Assembly (NCBI GenBank): GCA_034003745.1
Contig: JAVEYA010000005.1
Span: 1-49,824 of the forward strand
Direction: 5' to 3'
Length of the DNA stretch: 49,824 bases
Origin: JAVEYA01 sp034003745
GTDB lineage: Bacteria > Bacillota > Peptococcia > DRI-13 > PHAD01
The translations under genes and the position numbers were made by a program. This document shows, piece after piece, positions 32,807 to 41,613 of this stretch; the stretch's first letter is position 1, and every line of letters starts with the position of its first letter. The notes beneath the pieces were generated by a model. The model was not told where the DNA came from and did not search any database. It saw only the letters and a program-made list of their open reading frames with translations.

Positions 32807-33248
32807 AGCTTTGCTCCAACCCTGTTAAATTTTCCTCAAGTTTTTGGATGGCTTGGGATAATAACGATAGCTCTTCGGGCGCGAAACCGGCAAATAGTTT
32901 TTCCAAAAAACGCTGCTCCATTTTATCTCTTTTTTTCAAATGCTCCAGACAGGTATTGGTCAGGCTGATACGCAACACCCTGGCGTCGTCGGCGTCTTTA
33001 TTCATCAAAACATAGCCTGCTCTGGCAAGGATTGAGGCCGTCTTCTTGACATTTTGCCGTGAACTTCCAATTTGGGCGGCAATCTCCGAGAGCGTTGGCG
33101 CATTGCTTTCGCACCTAAGTACCCCGGCAAGGAGAAGCCATTGCTTCACCGTCAAAAGGGGGTCCGTTTTATCACCGAGAATTTGCAGTTTATTTGATAA
33201 CATAAAGATCATCCCGAAAATATATGCCTTTTCTTTTAGATCATTCAT
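32787..33248 (-). CDS. MarR-family transcriptional regulator
   Basis: A 153-residue winged-helix regulator. The recognition region reads LSEIAAQIGSSRQNVKKTASILARAGY, followed by the wing MNKDADDARVLRISLT. Helices at both ends form the dimer interface. The ATG at 33248 fits AGAGGAG 9 bases upstream better than the GTG two codons earlier. Its promoter carries two identical palindromes, so it most likely represses itself and the two genes after it. Confidence 0.9.
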   Translation of the reverse strand: MNDLKEKAYIFGMIFMLSNKLQILGDKTDPLLTVKQWLLLAGVLRCESNAPTLSEIAAQIGSSRQNVKKTASILARAGYVLMNKDADDARVLRISLTNTCLEHLKKRDKMEQRFLEKLFAGFAPEELSLLSQAIQKLEENLTGLEQSYEEVEA

Positions 33249-33294
33249 TCTCACTATCTCCTCTAATTTATAAATTTTACCCCAAAAAACAATA

Positions 33295-33340
33295 GTAACC
33301 GGTTACCTTTTATTATACGTAACCGGTTACTATTATTCAA
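33295..33340 (-). promoter_or_regulatory. MarR promoter with two identical palindromic operators
   Basis: On the minus strand -35 TTGAAT (33335-33340) and -10 TATAAT (33312-33317) are 17 bp apart. The palindrome GTAACCGGTTAC occurs at 33319-33330, inside the spacer, and at 33295-33306, over the start site. The two centres are 24 bp apart. Both are extended by ATA/TAT on their outer sides. Confidence 0.85.
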
Positions 33341-33371
33341 TACCTATCTCAAAATTATCAGGGGTGATTCT

Positions 33372-34028
33372 CTATAGTTCAGAATTTTTATAAACCAGAT
33401 AAGATAGGATGCCTGAAATCACGAACAGAATCAGGCCAATACAGATTCCGGATAATAAAAACATAACCTGGTGGCCGGAAAAATACAGGAGAATACTCTT
33501 TAAGATATTGAGCGCGTTTATTTTATCGCTGAGAAAAACCGCACCGATAAATATAAAGTAGAGGGGTATCATCGTAAATACATACGCTTTTGAAAAACCG
33601 AATTTAAAATAGATCGGAAAGGCAAGACCAACTGCAAAGCAAAAATAGATAAAAGACAGGGATAACGCGGTTGTAAGCGCAAAATTATCCACTACCGTCT
33701 CCGTTGTCCGAAAAATTATATAGGATATAATTCCCGCAAGACTTGCCTGGACGATACCAAAAAGAAAGGCATATAAATATCTTCCGATGATAACATCAGA
33801 TTTCCTAAGAGACAGAATTCCGTACAGCTTATTAAGATGATTTTTCTCGTATACAGAAAAAACCATCCCGCTGAAAAACACACCGAAAACCATAATGAGG
33901 AAAATCGGTATTATCGGCTGCGCAATAATACCAAAGAGAATCGAAATTAAATAAGTTAAAACAGCCATCCGGTAGATTGACTTTACAATATAAAAATCCA
34001 GCTTGACAGCATTTTGTATATTACCCAT
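33372..34028 (-). CDS. ABC-2-type transporter permease
   Basis: A 218-residue protein with about six membrane spans, starting MGNIQNAVKLDFYIVKSIY. The loop NKLYGILSLRKSDVIIGRY between spans two and three is typical of ABC-2 permeases of the YtrC/BcrB-like small exporters. I chose the ATG at 34028 since AAAGGAGG lies 8 bases upstream, inside the ATPase gene. It overlaps the ATPase gene by a few bases and forms its membrane partner. The substrate is unknown. Confidence 0.85.
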   Translation of the reverse strand: MGNIQNAVKLDFYIVKSIYRMAVLTYLISILFGIIAQPIIPIFLIMVFGVFFSGMVFSVYEKNHLNKLYGILSLRKSDVIIGRYLYAFLFGIVQASLAGIISYIIFRTTETVVDNFALTTALSLSFIYFCFAVGLAFPIYFKFGFSKAYVFTMIPLYFIFIGAVFLSDKINALNILKSILLYFSGHQVMFLLSGICIGLILFVISGILSYLVYKNSEL

Positions 34029-34767
34029 GGAGCTTGCCTCCTTTACCGACAAATATCAAAATCTCGTCAATAGTCGGTGTTTTAGAAGATGGCAGTAACC
34101 CGGAAAATCGTTTCAGCAAATTATCTTTTGTTCCGGTATAAATAATGCTTCCATTATCAATCAAAGTGATGTAATCAGCTATTTTCTCCAAATCCGAAGT
34201 AATATGGGTTGAAAAAAGAATACTTTTCCGCCCATCGGAGATATAGGCCTGTAGTATTTCCAGCAGCTCGTCCCGGGCAACAGGGTCAAGCCCGCTTGTT
34301 GGCTCATCCAATATTAAAAGCTGAGCTTCATGAGACAGGGCAACTACCAACATCAGTTTCATTTTCATGCCACGTGATAAATCTTTTACTTTTTTATCCG
34401 TGGGCAGTCGGAATTTTATTAAATACTGACTGTACAGCTTGCTGTCCCATTTGCTATAAAAACCGCTAATGGCTTTTTCGACTTCACAGACTTTCCAGAT
34501 ATCAACGAAAAAAACCTCGTCAAACACAGCGGCAATATCTTGTTTGATTCTTTGCTCATCACCTATATTATCGAGCCCAAAGATTCTGACTTCTCCGTCA
34601 TCCCTCTTCACCATATTGAGGAGCAGACGAATTGTGGTGGTCTTACCTGCGCCATTTTGCCCAACGAGCCCCATAATACAACCCGTGGGAAAAGAAAAAG
34701 AGAGGTTATTTAAAGAGAAATCTTTATAATTTTTACAAAGATTTTTTACTTCAATCACATTACTCAT
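34021..34767 (-). CDS. ABC transporter ATP-binding protein
   Basis: A 248-residue ABC ATPase. Walker A is GQNGAGKTTT, the signature is LSRGMKMKL, Walker B is LLILDEPTSGLDP and the H-loop is ILFSTHIT. It resembles exporters of the BcrA/YtrB class, which handle antibiotics or lipids. The ATG at 34767 has GGGAGGGG 7 bases upstream. A TATAAT about 55 bases upstream (minus strand, near 34833) could be a promoter, but there is no clear -35. Confidence 0.92.
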   Translation of the reverse strand: MSNVIEVKNLCKNYKDFSLNNLSFSFPTGCIMGLVGQNGAGKTTTIRLLLNMVKRDDGEVRIFGLDNIGDEQRIKQDIAAVFDEVFFVDIWKVCEVEKAISGFYSKWDSKLYSQYLIKFRLPTDKKVKDLSRGMKMKLMLVVALSHEAQLLILDEPTSGLDPVARDELLEILQAYISDGRKSILFSTHITSDLEKIADYITLIDNGSIIYTGTKDNLLKRFSGLLPSSKTPTIDEILIFVGKGGKLHG

Positions 34768-34848
34768 CTCGATTCCCCTCCCTGACAATAAGTTCAAACA
34801 GCTATCTCACCTTTAGTCTCTCTTAATCATTATATCTGCATTATCCGT

Positions 34849-35241
34849 TCACTTTTGGAAAAAATGTTTCAGCGCTATTATCGGATTACGCCAGATCATC
34901 CTGGGCCCTGAATAGCGCATTACTTTTCTGATGTTTTCACGCATTTCGGGTTCATAGCAATGGATCGTACATTTTGAACAAAACGGTTTCCTATTCCCAA
35001 ATCTGCACGCGTCGAGTCTTGCCGACGCATAGTCCAGGAGCTTCTGACAATGACTGCATAGCGGAATACCGTGCTTGTGGCCCTTACAATAGATGGAAAT
35101 CATGGTATGCAGCGTTTCTTTTTCATGCTTAAGCCGGCTCTTTGTGATAGTGAACCCTCCTCCAGCTTTACCACCTGTATAGTACATTATGATCTCAGGT
35201 TCATATTCATTCCCCGTAAACACTTTTCCTTTATTACACAT
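34849..35241 (-). CDS. YgbA-like protein (nitrous oxide-stimulated promoter family)
   Basis: A cysteine-rich protein of up to 130 residues. The core from HEKETLHTMISIYCKGHKHG through CSHCQKLLDYASARLDAC and FCSKCTIHCYEPEMREN to MRYSGPRMIWRNPIIALKH matches the family of Escherichia coli YgbA, which is expressed under nitrosative stress. It probably binds a metal or cluster. The start is uncertain: the first ATG (35241) has no clear ribosome site and internal ATG or GTG codons are possible. It follows the MFS gene by 29 bp. Confidence 0.8.
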   Translation of the reverse strand: MCNKGKVFTGNEYEPEIIMYYTGGKAGGGFTITKSRLKHEKETLHTMISIYCKGHKHGIPLCSHCQKLLDYASARLDACRFGNRKPFCSKCTIHCYEPEMRENIRKVMRYSGPRMIWRNPIIALKHFFQK

Positions 35242-35270
35242 ATAACTTTAATAAAACTGACTTAAAATCT

Positions 35271-36596
35271 TTAAAGCATCTCATTCATAAGCCCCAGCAA
35301 ACTCAGTGCCACCAATAGTCCAAACGCACCTGAAAATTGCATTACACTCTTTAGCAAGCCAACTTCAGGGAGTACGCCTGCAAAAAAAGTGACGCCTACA
35401 GATGCCCCCATATACCTTCCAAGCTGTATAAGCCCGCTTAGTACAGTTCTGTCTTCACTTCCTACGGCATTTTGAGAGTTGATCATAAAGGTTGACATGA
35501 TTCCCCCTACACATAAACCGATCAATGCATTTAAAAGGTTAAACATCATTAAATGGCCTATGCTGATAAAATACAATACGCTGATTGCGCCTATACTCAT
35601 CACGATCCACAGTGTTTTGGTGAATACGGTTGAATCTAACTTCTTCAAAAATGAACTGCTTACAACCATTCCCACTGTTGTACCGACCATGAAAAACAGC
35701 AATATACGGCTTTCATCTATAGGAAAGCCCTGGCTGTTGAGCATAGCCCCGCATAAGGGCAGTATCGTAATCAGTCCGTACATGATTGCGCCTGCAGCGA
35801 CAGAGCTTAGTATCGACCTGCGGATAATTTTCGTTTTAAAAAATTCTATTTTTATTATCGGCATTTTTTGATTTTTTTCATTTAACATCAGGGATACAGC
35901 GGCGATCACAATTCCAACGAGAAGCAACCCTGACAGAATACTAAGCCGGCCCTCTTTACTGATGACATTGGAGAAACCTACCATCAGCACACAGAAAACG
36001 CCAAACAACATACCGCCTATGGCATCAATTTCCGACAGCTTGGCTTGACGGCTGCTTTCAGGTTGTTTGCCGCTCATGGCAACGATCCCTGTTGATACCA
36101 TTACGGCAATCAATGTTAGGAAAAACAGCCAATGCCACCCCAACTGCGCAGTGATGGATTTACCCAGAAGAGGACTTATTAAGTTGGACAAGAGCTGCAC
36201 CAGTCCAAAAATACCAATCATGCGTCCTCTTTTTTCTGCAGTAAACATATCCGACACCAAGGCAAGGGATACGGGATTTAGAATTCCGGCTCCCAGACCT
36301 TGAATGATTCTTGCTATAATCAGAGCCGGCATATTGGGTGCAAGTCCTCCGTAAAGGGTACCAATCGCAAAGATACTTATCCCAATCAGATAAAACCTCT
36401 TTTTGCCATAAGTATCCGCGAGCTTTGAAAATATTGGAATCATGACGATGGAAGAAATCATATAGCTTGAAAAAACCAAGCTGTATAAATTGCCTCCGCC
36501 GATTTCACTGACAATATGAGGCAATGCGGTGGCAAGCACCAATTGCATGACGCTGATCGCAAACATGCCCAAAATGATGCCTGAAAAAGTTATCAT
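35271..36596 (-). CDS. MFS drug/proton antiporter
   Basis: A 441-residue transporter with 12-14 hydrophobic spans. The loop-2/3 motif appears as KLADTYGKKRFYLIG and motif C-like glycines follow in span five. The closest type is the EmrB/QacA-related drug antiporters. I chose the ATG at 36596 with AAGGTG 6 bases upstream. It lies 36 bp after the rifampin-phosphotransferase-type gene with no terminator between, so it is likely in the TetR-led operon. The substrate is not known. Confidence 0.88.
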   Translation of the reverse strand: MITFSGIILGMFAISVMQLVLATALPHIVSEIGGGNLYSLVFSSYMISSIVMIPIFSKLADTYGKKRFYLIGISIFAIGTLYGGLAPNMPALIIARIIQGLGAGILNPVSLALVSDMFTAEKRGRMIGIFGLVQLLSNLISPLLGKSITAQLGWHWLFFLTLIAVMVSTGIVAMSGKQPESSRQAKLSEIDAIGGMLFGVFCVLMVGFSNVISKEGRLSILSGLLLVGIVIAAVSLMLNEKNQKMPIIKIEFFKTKIIRRSILSSVAAGAIMYGLITILPLCGAMLNSQGFPIDESRILLFFMVGTTVGMVVSSSFLKKLDSTVFTKTLWIVMSIGAISVLYFISIGHLMMFNLLNALIGLCVGGIMSTFMINSQNAVGSEDRTVLSGLIQLGRYMGASVGVTFFAGVLPEVGLLKSVMQFSGAFGLLVALSLLGLMNEML

Positions 36597-36632
36597 AAAA
36601 ATCACCTTGTATTCCCTTTAAGATGGATGGGT

Positions 36633-39299
36633 TCAAAAGGCCTCATCCAGTATTTGGACGAATCCCTCCGTGCCGTTAATTCTGATGCGGCTGCCGTCTT
36701 TAATGATATGGGTGGCATTTTCAATGCCGGCAACTGCCGGGATGCCATATTCACGCGCAATTACCGAACCATGGGACATCATTCCGCCTACTTCAATAAT
36801 TAAGCCCACGATCGAGGTGAAAAGCGGCGTCCACCCGGGATCCGTATAAGATGTGACTAAAATTTCTCCAGGATTCAGCTTGGCCTCCTCTAACTGCAGG
36901 ACAACCCTGGCAACACCTTCTACCACACCTGCCGATACCGGCGTCCCGGTGAGCGCCCCTTCCGGCGCTTGTATATCCCTACCTTTGCCGGTAATGATTT
37001 CCCCTTCACTCGTCATCACACGGGGGACCGTCAGTTTTTGATTTAATTCATGCTCTTTCTTTCTTCCCGCTATAACTTCCTGAACATCGCATGAAAAACG
37101 ATTTTCATTTAAAGCCATGAGTTCATCCAAGGTTAAATAGAACACATCTTTTTCCTGCCGCAGGATTCCCTTTTCGGTAAAGGCTTGTGCCTCTTCCATA
37201 ATGGCTCGTTTATAGATATCCAGGAGTAGAACCAAGGCAAACTTGTGATGCTCCCGCAGGCCCATCAGGTTACGGTACAGCCTAGCCAAGCGGGATATTT
37301 TTCTCCTTTGAACAAAGCCGAACTTGGCGAGAATTTCTTTTTCCGCTTGTTCCGCTTCAATTTTTCCTTGCTTGAACTTTTCCCTATGCTCGTTGGGGGA
37401 AGCCGTACGGATGTTGCTGATAATAGACGGGATCAGCTGCAGGGGGTCTTCCTTCCACCTTGGCTTTGTGATATCGATTTCTCCGGTGCAGCGCATGCCG
37501 TATTTTTTCAAAAAATCATCCAGTTCCTGTTTGAACTCCACTCCGCCCTTTACCTTAAGCAGCTCTTCATAAAAGCTATTGCTGTTTGCTTTTTCCAAAG
37601 AAGCGATGACTTCGGGATACTTTCTGGCTATATCAGCCAGATCGCCCAGTTCCAAACCGATTTCTGTAGTAACATTCCCCGGCAAAGATTTGTTCAATTG
37701 GCTTAGCAAGTAAGCGCTTTCTTTCTCTCCGACCTGGTTTTTTAACTTCTTGGCAAGAGAGCCGGAGGCGAGTACCCCGGCAATCCAGAAGCCGGCAACC
37801 TTCAGCAAAACTTGGGGCATTTCTCCCATACTTTGGCGTATACGCCGAATCCTTTCCGCCCCTGCGGCTTGAAAAATATATCCTTCATTTTCCTGGGCAA
37901 TTTTCTTTATCAATGCGTCCGCATTTGCTCTGGCTTTATGGGGATTCTTAAAGTGTAAATTGCGTTGAACTTTAAGCAAAGTTGGAATCATTATAGGCGC
38001 TATTTGCCGCAGCGTTCTGAAAAGACGCTTCTTCGGCAAAGACAACCTTATAAATTCTTCCTTCTTGACAGCTTCAGCCAGCGCGGCTACCAATAATTCA
38101 TCCATATTTTTAAATACCTTAAACAGCATGTGCCGGGCGGGCTTAAACAAAAGCGGTCCCGTAAAATCCGCAAATACCCTTCCCCCGGCTGCGTAGATAA
38201 AAAGATTATCGGAAGAACCCTCTTTTTTTAAGAAGTTGGTCAGGTTGCTGACCAAAGATATGGCTAAAGGCTTCATGGCATCGGTCATCACTTGGATATG
38301 GCCAAAGGAGGCAAATATATGAAATTTCCCATCGGAAACAGGGGGCACAGGATACAAAGATGTAATGGGGCGGCTCTGCAGAATATAAAACTTACCCCCT
38401 GCACACCCCCACTCAATGTCCTGTTCCAAACCATAATGATCTTCAATTTTTTGACCCAGTTTGGCAAGTTCAATGATTTTATCATCCGCTAACGCTTGCC
38501 GTTCCTGTTTTTCAGGGGAAATATCTTTGGTTACGGTTCCGCCGTCAGGTAGGGCATAGATGGCCATTTTCTTTTTAGAAATCTGTTTCTTGGTGATATT
38601 TTGTAACCGCACCTGATATAAATCTGCTGTCACAAGGCCTGAAACAAGCGCTTCACCCAGTCCAAAGCCAGCATCGATGGAAATTGTTTTTCTCCGGCCG
38701 GTGATGGGCTCGGCGGTAAACATAATTCCGGAAACCTCCGGAAAGACCATCTCTTGAACCACCACGGAAAGAAATACCAAGCGATGGTCAAAATTGTTTT
38801 TGGTCCGATAGGTTATGGCGCGATCTGTAAACAGAGAGGCCCAGCAGTTTTGTATTGCTTGGAGAAGCTGCTCAGCGCCGCGAATATTTAAATAGGTATC
38901 CTGCTGCCCCGCAAAAGAGGCGCCTGGCAAATCCTCAGCCGTGGCGCTGGAACGGACTGCGTAAGCCTTGTCTTTTCCAGCGGCATAAAAAGCCTGCAAA
39001 ATGTCTGCTCTAATATCATCCGGTATGGATAAGGATTGTAAATGTTCTCTGATACGCTGCCCTGCTTTACGGGCTTGTTCCAAATCAACGGGGTTGATAG
39101 ACGCCAGCTGATCAAAGAGGCTGTTGATCTCCCTGCTTTGCTGAACAAAAGCCCGATAGGCCCGGGTTGTAACGCAAAATCCTGGCGGGACGGGAAATCC
39201 GGCTTTCGTCATTTCGCCTAAATTCGCCCCTTTGCCTCCCACATAAGGTAGACATGTTTGATCAATTTCATTGAATCCCAGTACATATTTCTCCATCAT
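36633..39299 (-). CDS. Rifampin phosphotransferase-type PEP-utilising enzyme
   Basis: An 888-residue protein. An ATP-grasp domain (GGKGANLGEMTKAGF near residue 21; AVRSSATAEDLPGASFAGQ) is followed by a long helical middle domain. The swivelling phosphohistidine domain closes the protein (GGMMSHGSVIAREYGIPAV, His843). It ends there, without the C-terminal PEP-binding barrel of true PEP synthase. That order matches rifampin phosphotransferase, which inactivates rifamycins; many such genes are mis-named as pps. Its substrate is not proven. Its ATG overlaps the tetR-like stop codon (ATGA). Confidence 0.8.
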   Translation of the reverse strand: MMEKYVLGFNEIDQTCLPYVGGKGANLGEMTKAGFPVPPGFCVTTRAYRAFVQQSREINSLFDQLASINPVDLEQARKAGQRIREHLQSLSIPDDIRADILQAFYAAGKDKAYAVRSSATAEDLPGASFAGQQDTYLNIRGAEQLLQAIQNCWASLFTDRAITYRTKNNFDHRLVFLSVVVQEMVFPEVSGIMFTAEPITGRRKTISIDAGFGLGEALVSGLVTADLYQVRLQNITKKQISKKKMAIYALPDGGTVTKDISPEKQERQALADDKIIELAKLGQKIEDHYGLEQDIEWGCAGGKFYILQSRPITSLYPVPPVSDGKFHIFASFGHIQVMTDAMKPLAISLVSNLTNFLKKEGSSDNLFIYAAGGRVFADFTGPLLFKPARHMLFKVFKNMDELLVAALAEAVKKEEFIRLSLPKKRLFRTLRQIAPIMIPTLLKVQRNLHFKNPHKARANADALIKKIAQENEGYIFQAAGAERIRRIRQSMGEMPQVLLKVAGFWIAGVLASGSLAKKLKNQVGEKESAYLLSQLNKSLPGNVTTEIGLELGDLADIARKYPEVIASLEKANSNSFYEELLKVKGGVEFKQELDDFLKKYGMRCTGEIDITKPRWKEDPLQLIPSIISNIRTASPNEHREKFKQGKIEAEQAEKEILAKFGFVQRRKISRLARLYRNLMGLREHHKFALVLLLDIYKRAIMEEAQAFTEKGILRQEKDVFYLTLDELMALNENRFSCDVQEVIAGRKKEHELNQKLTVPRVMTSEGEIITGKGRDIQAPEGALTGTPVSAGVVEGVARVVLQLEEAKLNPGEILVTSYTDPGWTPLFTSIVGLIIEVGGMMSHGSVIAREYGIPAVAGIENATHIIKDGSRIRINGTEGFVQILDEAF

Positions 39300-39874
39300 G
39301 CCTTCTCTCCTGATGCATCGATTCCCTTACCGAAAATGTCTAGAAACACATCAAGGACATAGGGGCTGGAAAAACCTAATTGTTCGAAGGAATCAGAGCG
39401 GACCAAGGCCTTTAAACACACCGAAAGAATTTCGGTAACCAAAGGAATGGGCATATCCTCGATCAAATCCATATGCTGCGCACTTTTTAATAACGCGCCG
39501 ATCATCTGCTTTTTTTCATTGCGGAAGGTTTTATATCTATTGGCCAGTTCGGGCAGGTATTTTTCCATATCCATCATGAAAAGCGGCCCGAACCTTAAGG
39601 ATTCTTCTTTGGAATGCAGTAATATCTCTTTAATTACAGACTGAGGATCTAAGCCCGGCCTGTCGGAAATCCCGGCAACTTCGTCCAGTCTTTTCATGCA
39701 TTCCTCCACAACCGCTGTCGCAATCTCTTCCTTCCCGGAGAAATACTGATAAATCGTTTTCTTGCTCATTCCTAACTGATCCGCCAACTCCTTGATGGTT
39801 ACGCTTCGGTATCCACGGGTATTGAACATACCCTGAGCAGCTTGGATAATCCGCATACGATTGGCCTTCTCCAT
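39296..39874 (-). CDS. TetR-family transcriptional regulator
   Basis: A 192-residue regulator. The N-terminal helix-turn-helix reads RIIQAAQGMFNTRGYRSVTI, ELADQLGMSKKTIYQYFSG. The C-terminal helical domain would bind a ligand. The ATG at 39874 has GGAGG 5 bases upstream. It is the first gene of a unit with the phosphotransferase-type enzyme and the MFS exporter, and overlaps the former by four bases. It probably represses its own promoter at the inverted repeat 39903-39923. Confidence 0.92.
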   Translation of the reverse strand: MEKANRMRIIQAAQGMFNTRGYRSVTIKELADQLGMSKKTIYQYFSGKEEIATAVVEECMKRLDEVAGISDRPGLDPQSVIKEILLHSKEESLRFGPLFMMDMEKYLPELANRYKTFRNEKKQMIGALLKSAQHMDLIEDMPIPLVTEILSVCLKALVRSDSFEQLGFSSPYVLDVFLDIFGKGIDASGEKA

Positions 39875-39902
39875 AGAAACCTCCATTTATAAAATTTCAT
39901 GC

Positions 39903-39974
39903 AGTTTCGTTACCAAGGAAACTTTCATTGTGCCCTTCGGTTTCCATTCTATACTCCGTTTTTGCCTTTGTCAA
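39903..39974 (-). promoter_or_regulatory. TetR promoter and operator
   Basis: On the minus strand -35 TTGACA (39969-39974) and -10 TAGAAT (39946-39951) are 17 bp apart. Downstream of the start site an inverted repeat AGTTTC-N9-GAAACT covers 39903-39923, the length usual for a TetR operator. Confidence 0.8.
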
Positions 39975-40036
39975 CTACGCAGAAGGCTCCTATGTTGTAG
40001 GGCATAACTGGCCATCTATAAATACCCAAAAAAATA

Positions 40037-40061
40037 GGCCGAAAAAGTACGTTTTTCGGCC
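40037..40061 (-). terminator. Intrinsic terminator after gatB
   Basis: GGCCGAAAAA (40037-40046) pairs with TTTTTCGGCC (40052-40061) around a 5-nt loop. On the minus strand it is followed by TATTTTTTTGGG. It ends the gatCAB transcript. Confidence 0.85.
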
Positions 40062-40151
40062 CGTTCTTGCTTATTTTTTTACTCAAAAACCACTACATAT
40101 CGTCCCGAGAGAGACCAGAAGATCGTAATTAGCGCATCTACAATCATCTGT

Positions 40152-41594
40152 TCATTTAGACAGCATTTCTTTCAGCATGGTATTCACCACGCCTGGATTC
40201 GCCTGCCCCTTGGTAGCCTTCATAACCTGGCCTACCAAAAAGCCGATGGCCTGTTCCTTCCCGGCTTGAAAATCTTCTACCGACTTGGGATTCTTAGCAA
40301 TAACTTCAGCAAGAATCCGGGTCAGCTCTCCTGCATCCGATATCTGAACCAGACCTTTCTCTTTGACGATTTGCTCCGGATCTTTGCCCTCTTCAAACAT
40401 AAGTTCAAAGACCTCTTTCCCCATTTTGTTGCTAAGAGAGCCCTTTTTAATAAGCTCCAGAAGCTTAGCCAGGTTGTCCGGAGTGACCTTAGTCTCGCTC
40501 AAACTCATATTACAGGCATTCAAAAGCCGTAAAAGCTCGCCCATAATCCAGTTGCTGACTGTTTTCGCGTCAGGGTATTGGGCAAACACAGCATCAAAGA
40601 ACTCAGCCAGTTCAAGAGAACTGGTAATTATCCCTGCATCATACGCCGGCAGGCCGTATTCTTCAACAAGGCGTTGCCTGCGAGCATCCGGTAATTCCGG
40701 CAGGGAAACCTTAACCTCTTCTATCCATTCAGGGGTCAGCTCAATATGGGTAATCTCATGCTCAAGGAAGCACCGATAGTCCGGGTTTTCTTTATTGCGC
40801 ATAGATATCGTGACATTCTTATTCTCATCCCACCCGCGGGTTTCCTGGGTGATCTTTCCGCCATCCTCCAGAACTTTAATTTGTCTTTCTGCTTCATACT
40901 CAATCGCCCGTTGCACGGCACGAAAAGAGTTCATATTCTTGATTTCTGTTTTAGTACCCAGGACCGTTGTGCCGGTCGGGCGAACCGAAACGTTCGCATC
41001 ACAACGCAAGGAACCCTGCTCCATCTTTACATCGGATATACCGGCGTATTCCAGGATAGCTTTTAATTTTTCCAAATAAGCCTTGGCCTCTTCACCGGAA
41101 CGTATTTCGGGCTCAGATACGATTTCTATCAGGGGTATACCGGATCGGTTATAGTCTACAGACGAAGAATAGGAAGTCATAATAGAGCCGCCTGAATGAG
41201 CCAATTTACCGGGATCTTCTTCAATGTGAGCCCGGGTGATGTTAATTCGTCTATTCCGGCCATCCACGTCAATATCCAAATACCCCTTGGCGGCGATGGG
41301 ACGAAAGACCTGGGAGACCTGGAACCCTTTCGGTAAGTCGGGGTAGTAATAGTTTTTCCTGTCAAACCAGCTGTAGGCTGCTATTTCACAGTTTAGAGCC
41401 AACCCGGCTTTCGTGGCCAGTTCTACCGTTTTTTTATTTAAAACGCCTGTACTGCCCGGCAGCCCCAGACAAACAGGACACACTTGGGTATTCGCCTCCT
41501 TCCCGAATTCAGTGGAGCAACCGCAAAACAACTTTGTTTTTGTTTTTAACTCTACATGAACCTCTAAGCCAATAACTGCTTCGTATTTACTCAT
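40152..41594 (-). CDS. gatB: Asp-tRNA(Asn)/Glu-tRNA(Gln) amidotransferase subunit B
   Basis: GatB activates the tRNA-bound Glu or Asp with ATP and receives ammonia from GatA. Visible marks are MSKYEAVIGLEVHVELKTKT at the start, CPVCLGLPG, the family signature DYNRSGIPLIEIVSEPEIRS and the C-terminal YqeY-like helical tail (NPGVVNTMLKEMLSK). Length 480 is normal. The ATG at 41594 is chosen as the family start, with GGGGGT upstream. It is the last gene of the gatC-gatA-gatB operon. Confidence 0.96.
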   Translation of the reverse strand: MSKYEAVIGLEVHVELKTKTKLFCGCSTEFGKEANTQVCPVCLGLPGSTGVLNKKTVELATKAGLALNCEIAAYSWFDRKNYYYPDLPKGFQVSQVFRPIAAKGYLDIDVDGRNRRINITRAHIEEDPGKLAHSGGSIMTSYSSSVDYNRSGIPLIEIVSEPEIRSGEEAKAYLEKLKAILEYAGISDVKMEQGSLRCDANVSVRPTGTTVLGTKTEIKNMNSFRAVQRAIEYEAERQIKVLEDGGKITQETRGWDENKNVTISMRNKENPDYRCFLEHEITHIELTPEWIEEVKVSLPELPDARRQRLVEEYGLPAYDAGIITSSLELAEFFDAVFAQYPDAKTVSNWIMGELLRLLNACNMSLSETKVTPDNLAKLLELIKKGSLSNKMGKEVFELMFEEGKDPEQIVKEKGLVQISDAGELTRILAEVIAKNPKSVEDFQAGKEQAIGFLVGQVMKATKGQANPGVVNTMLKEMLSK

Positions 41595-41613
41595 CTTGAC
41601 CCCCATTAATCTA

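Noticed and set aside
36633..39299. Annotation as PEP synthase (ppsA)
   Set aside because: The C-terminal PEP-binding barrel is missing because the protein ends 45 residues after the phosphohistidine.
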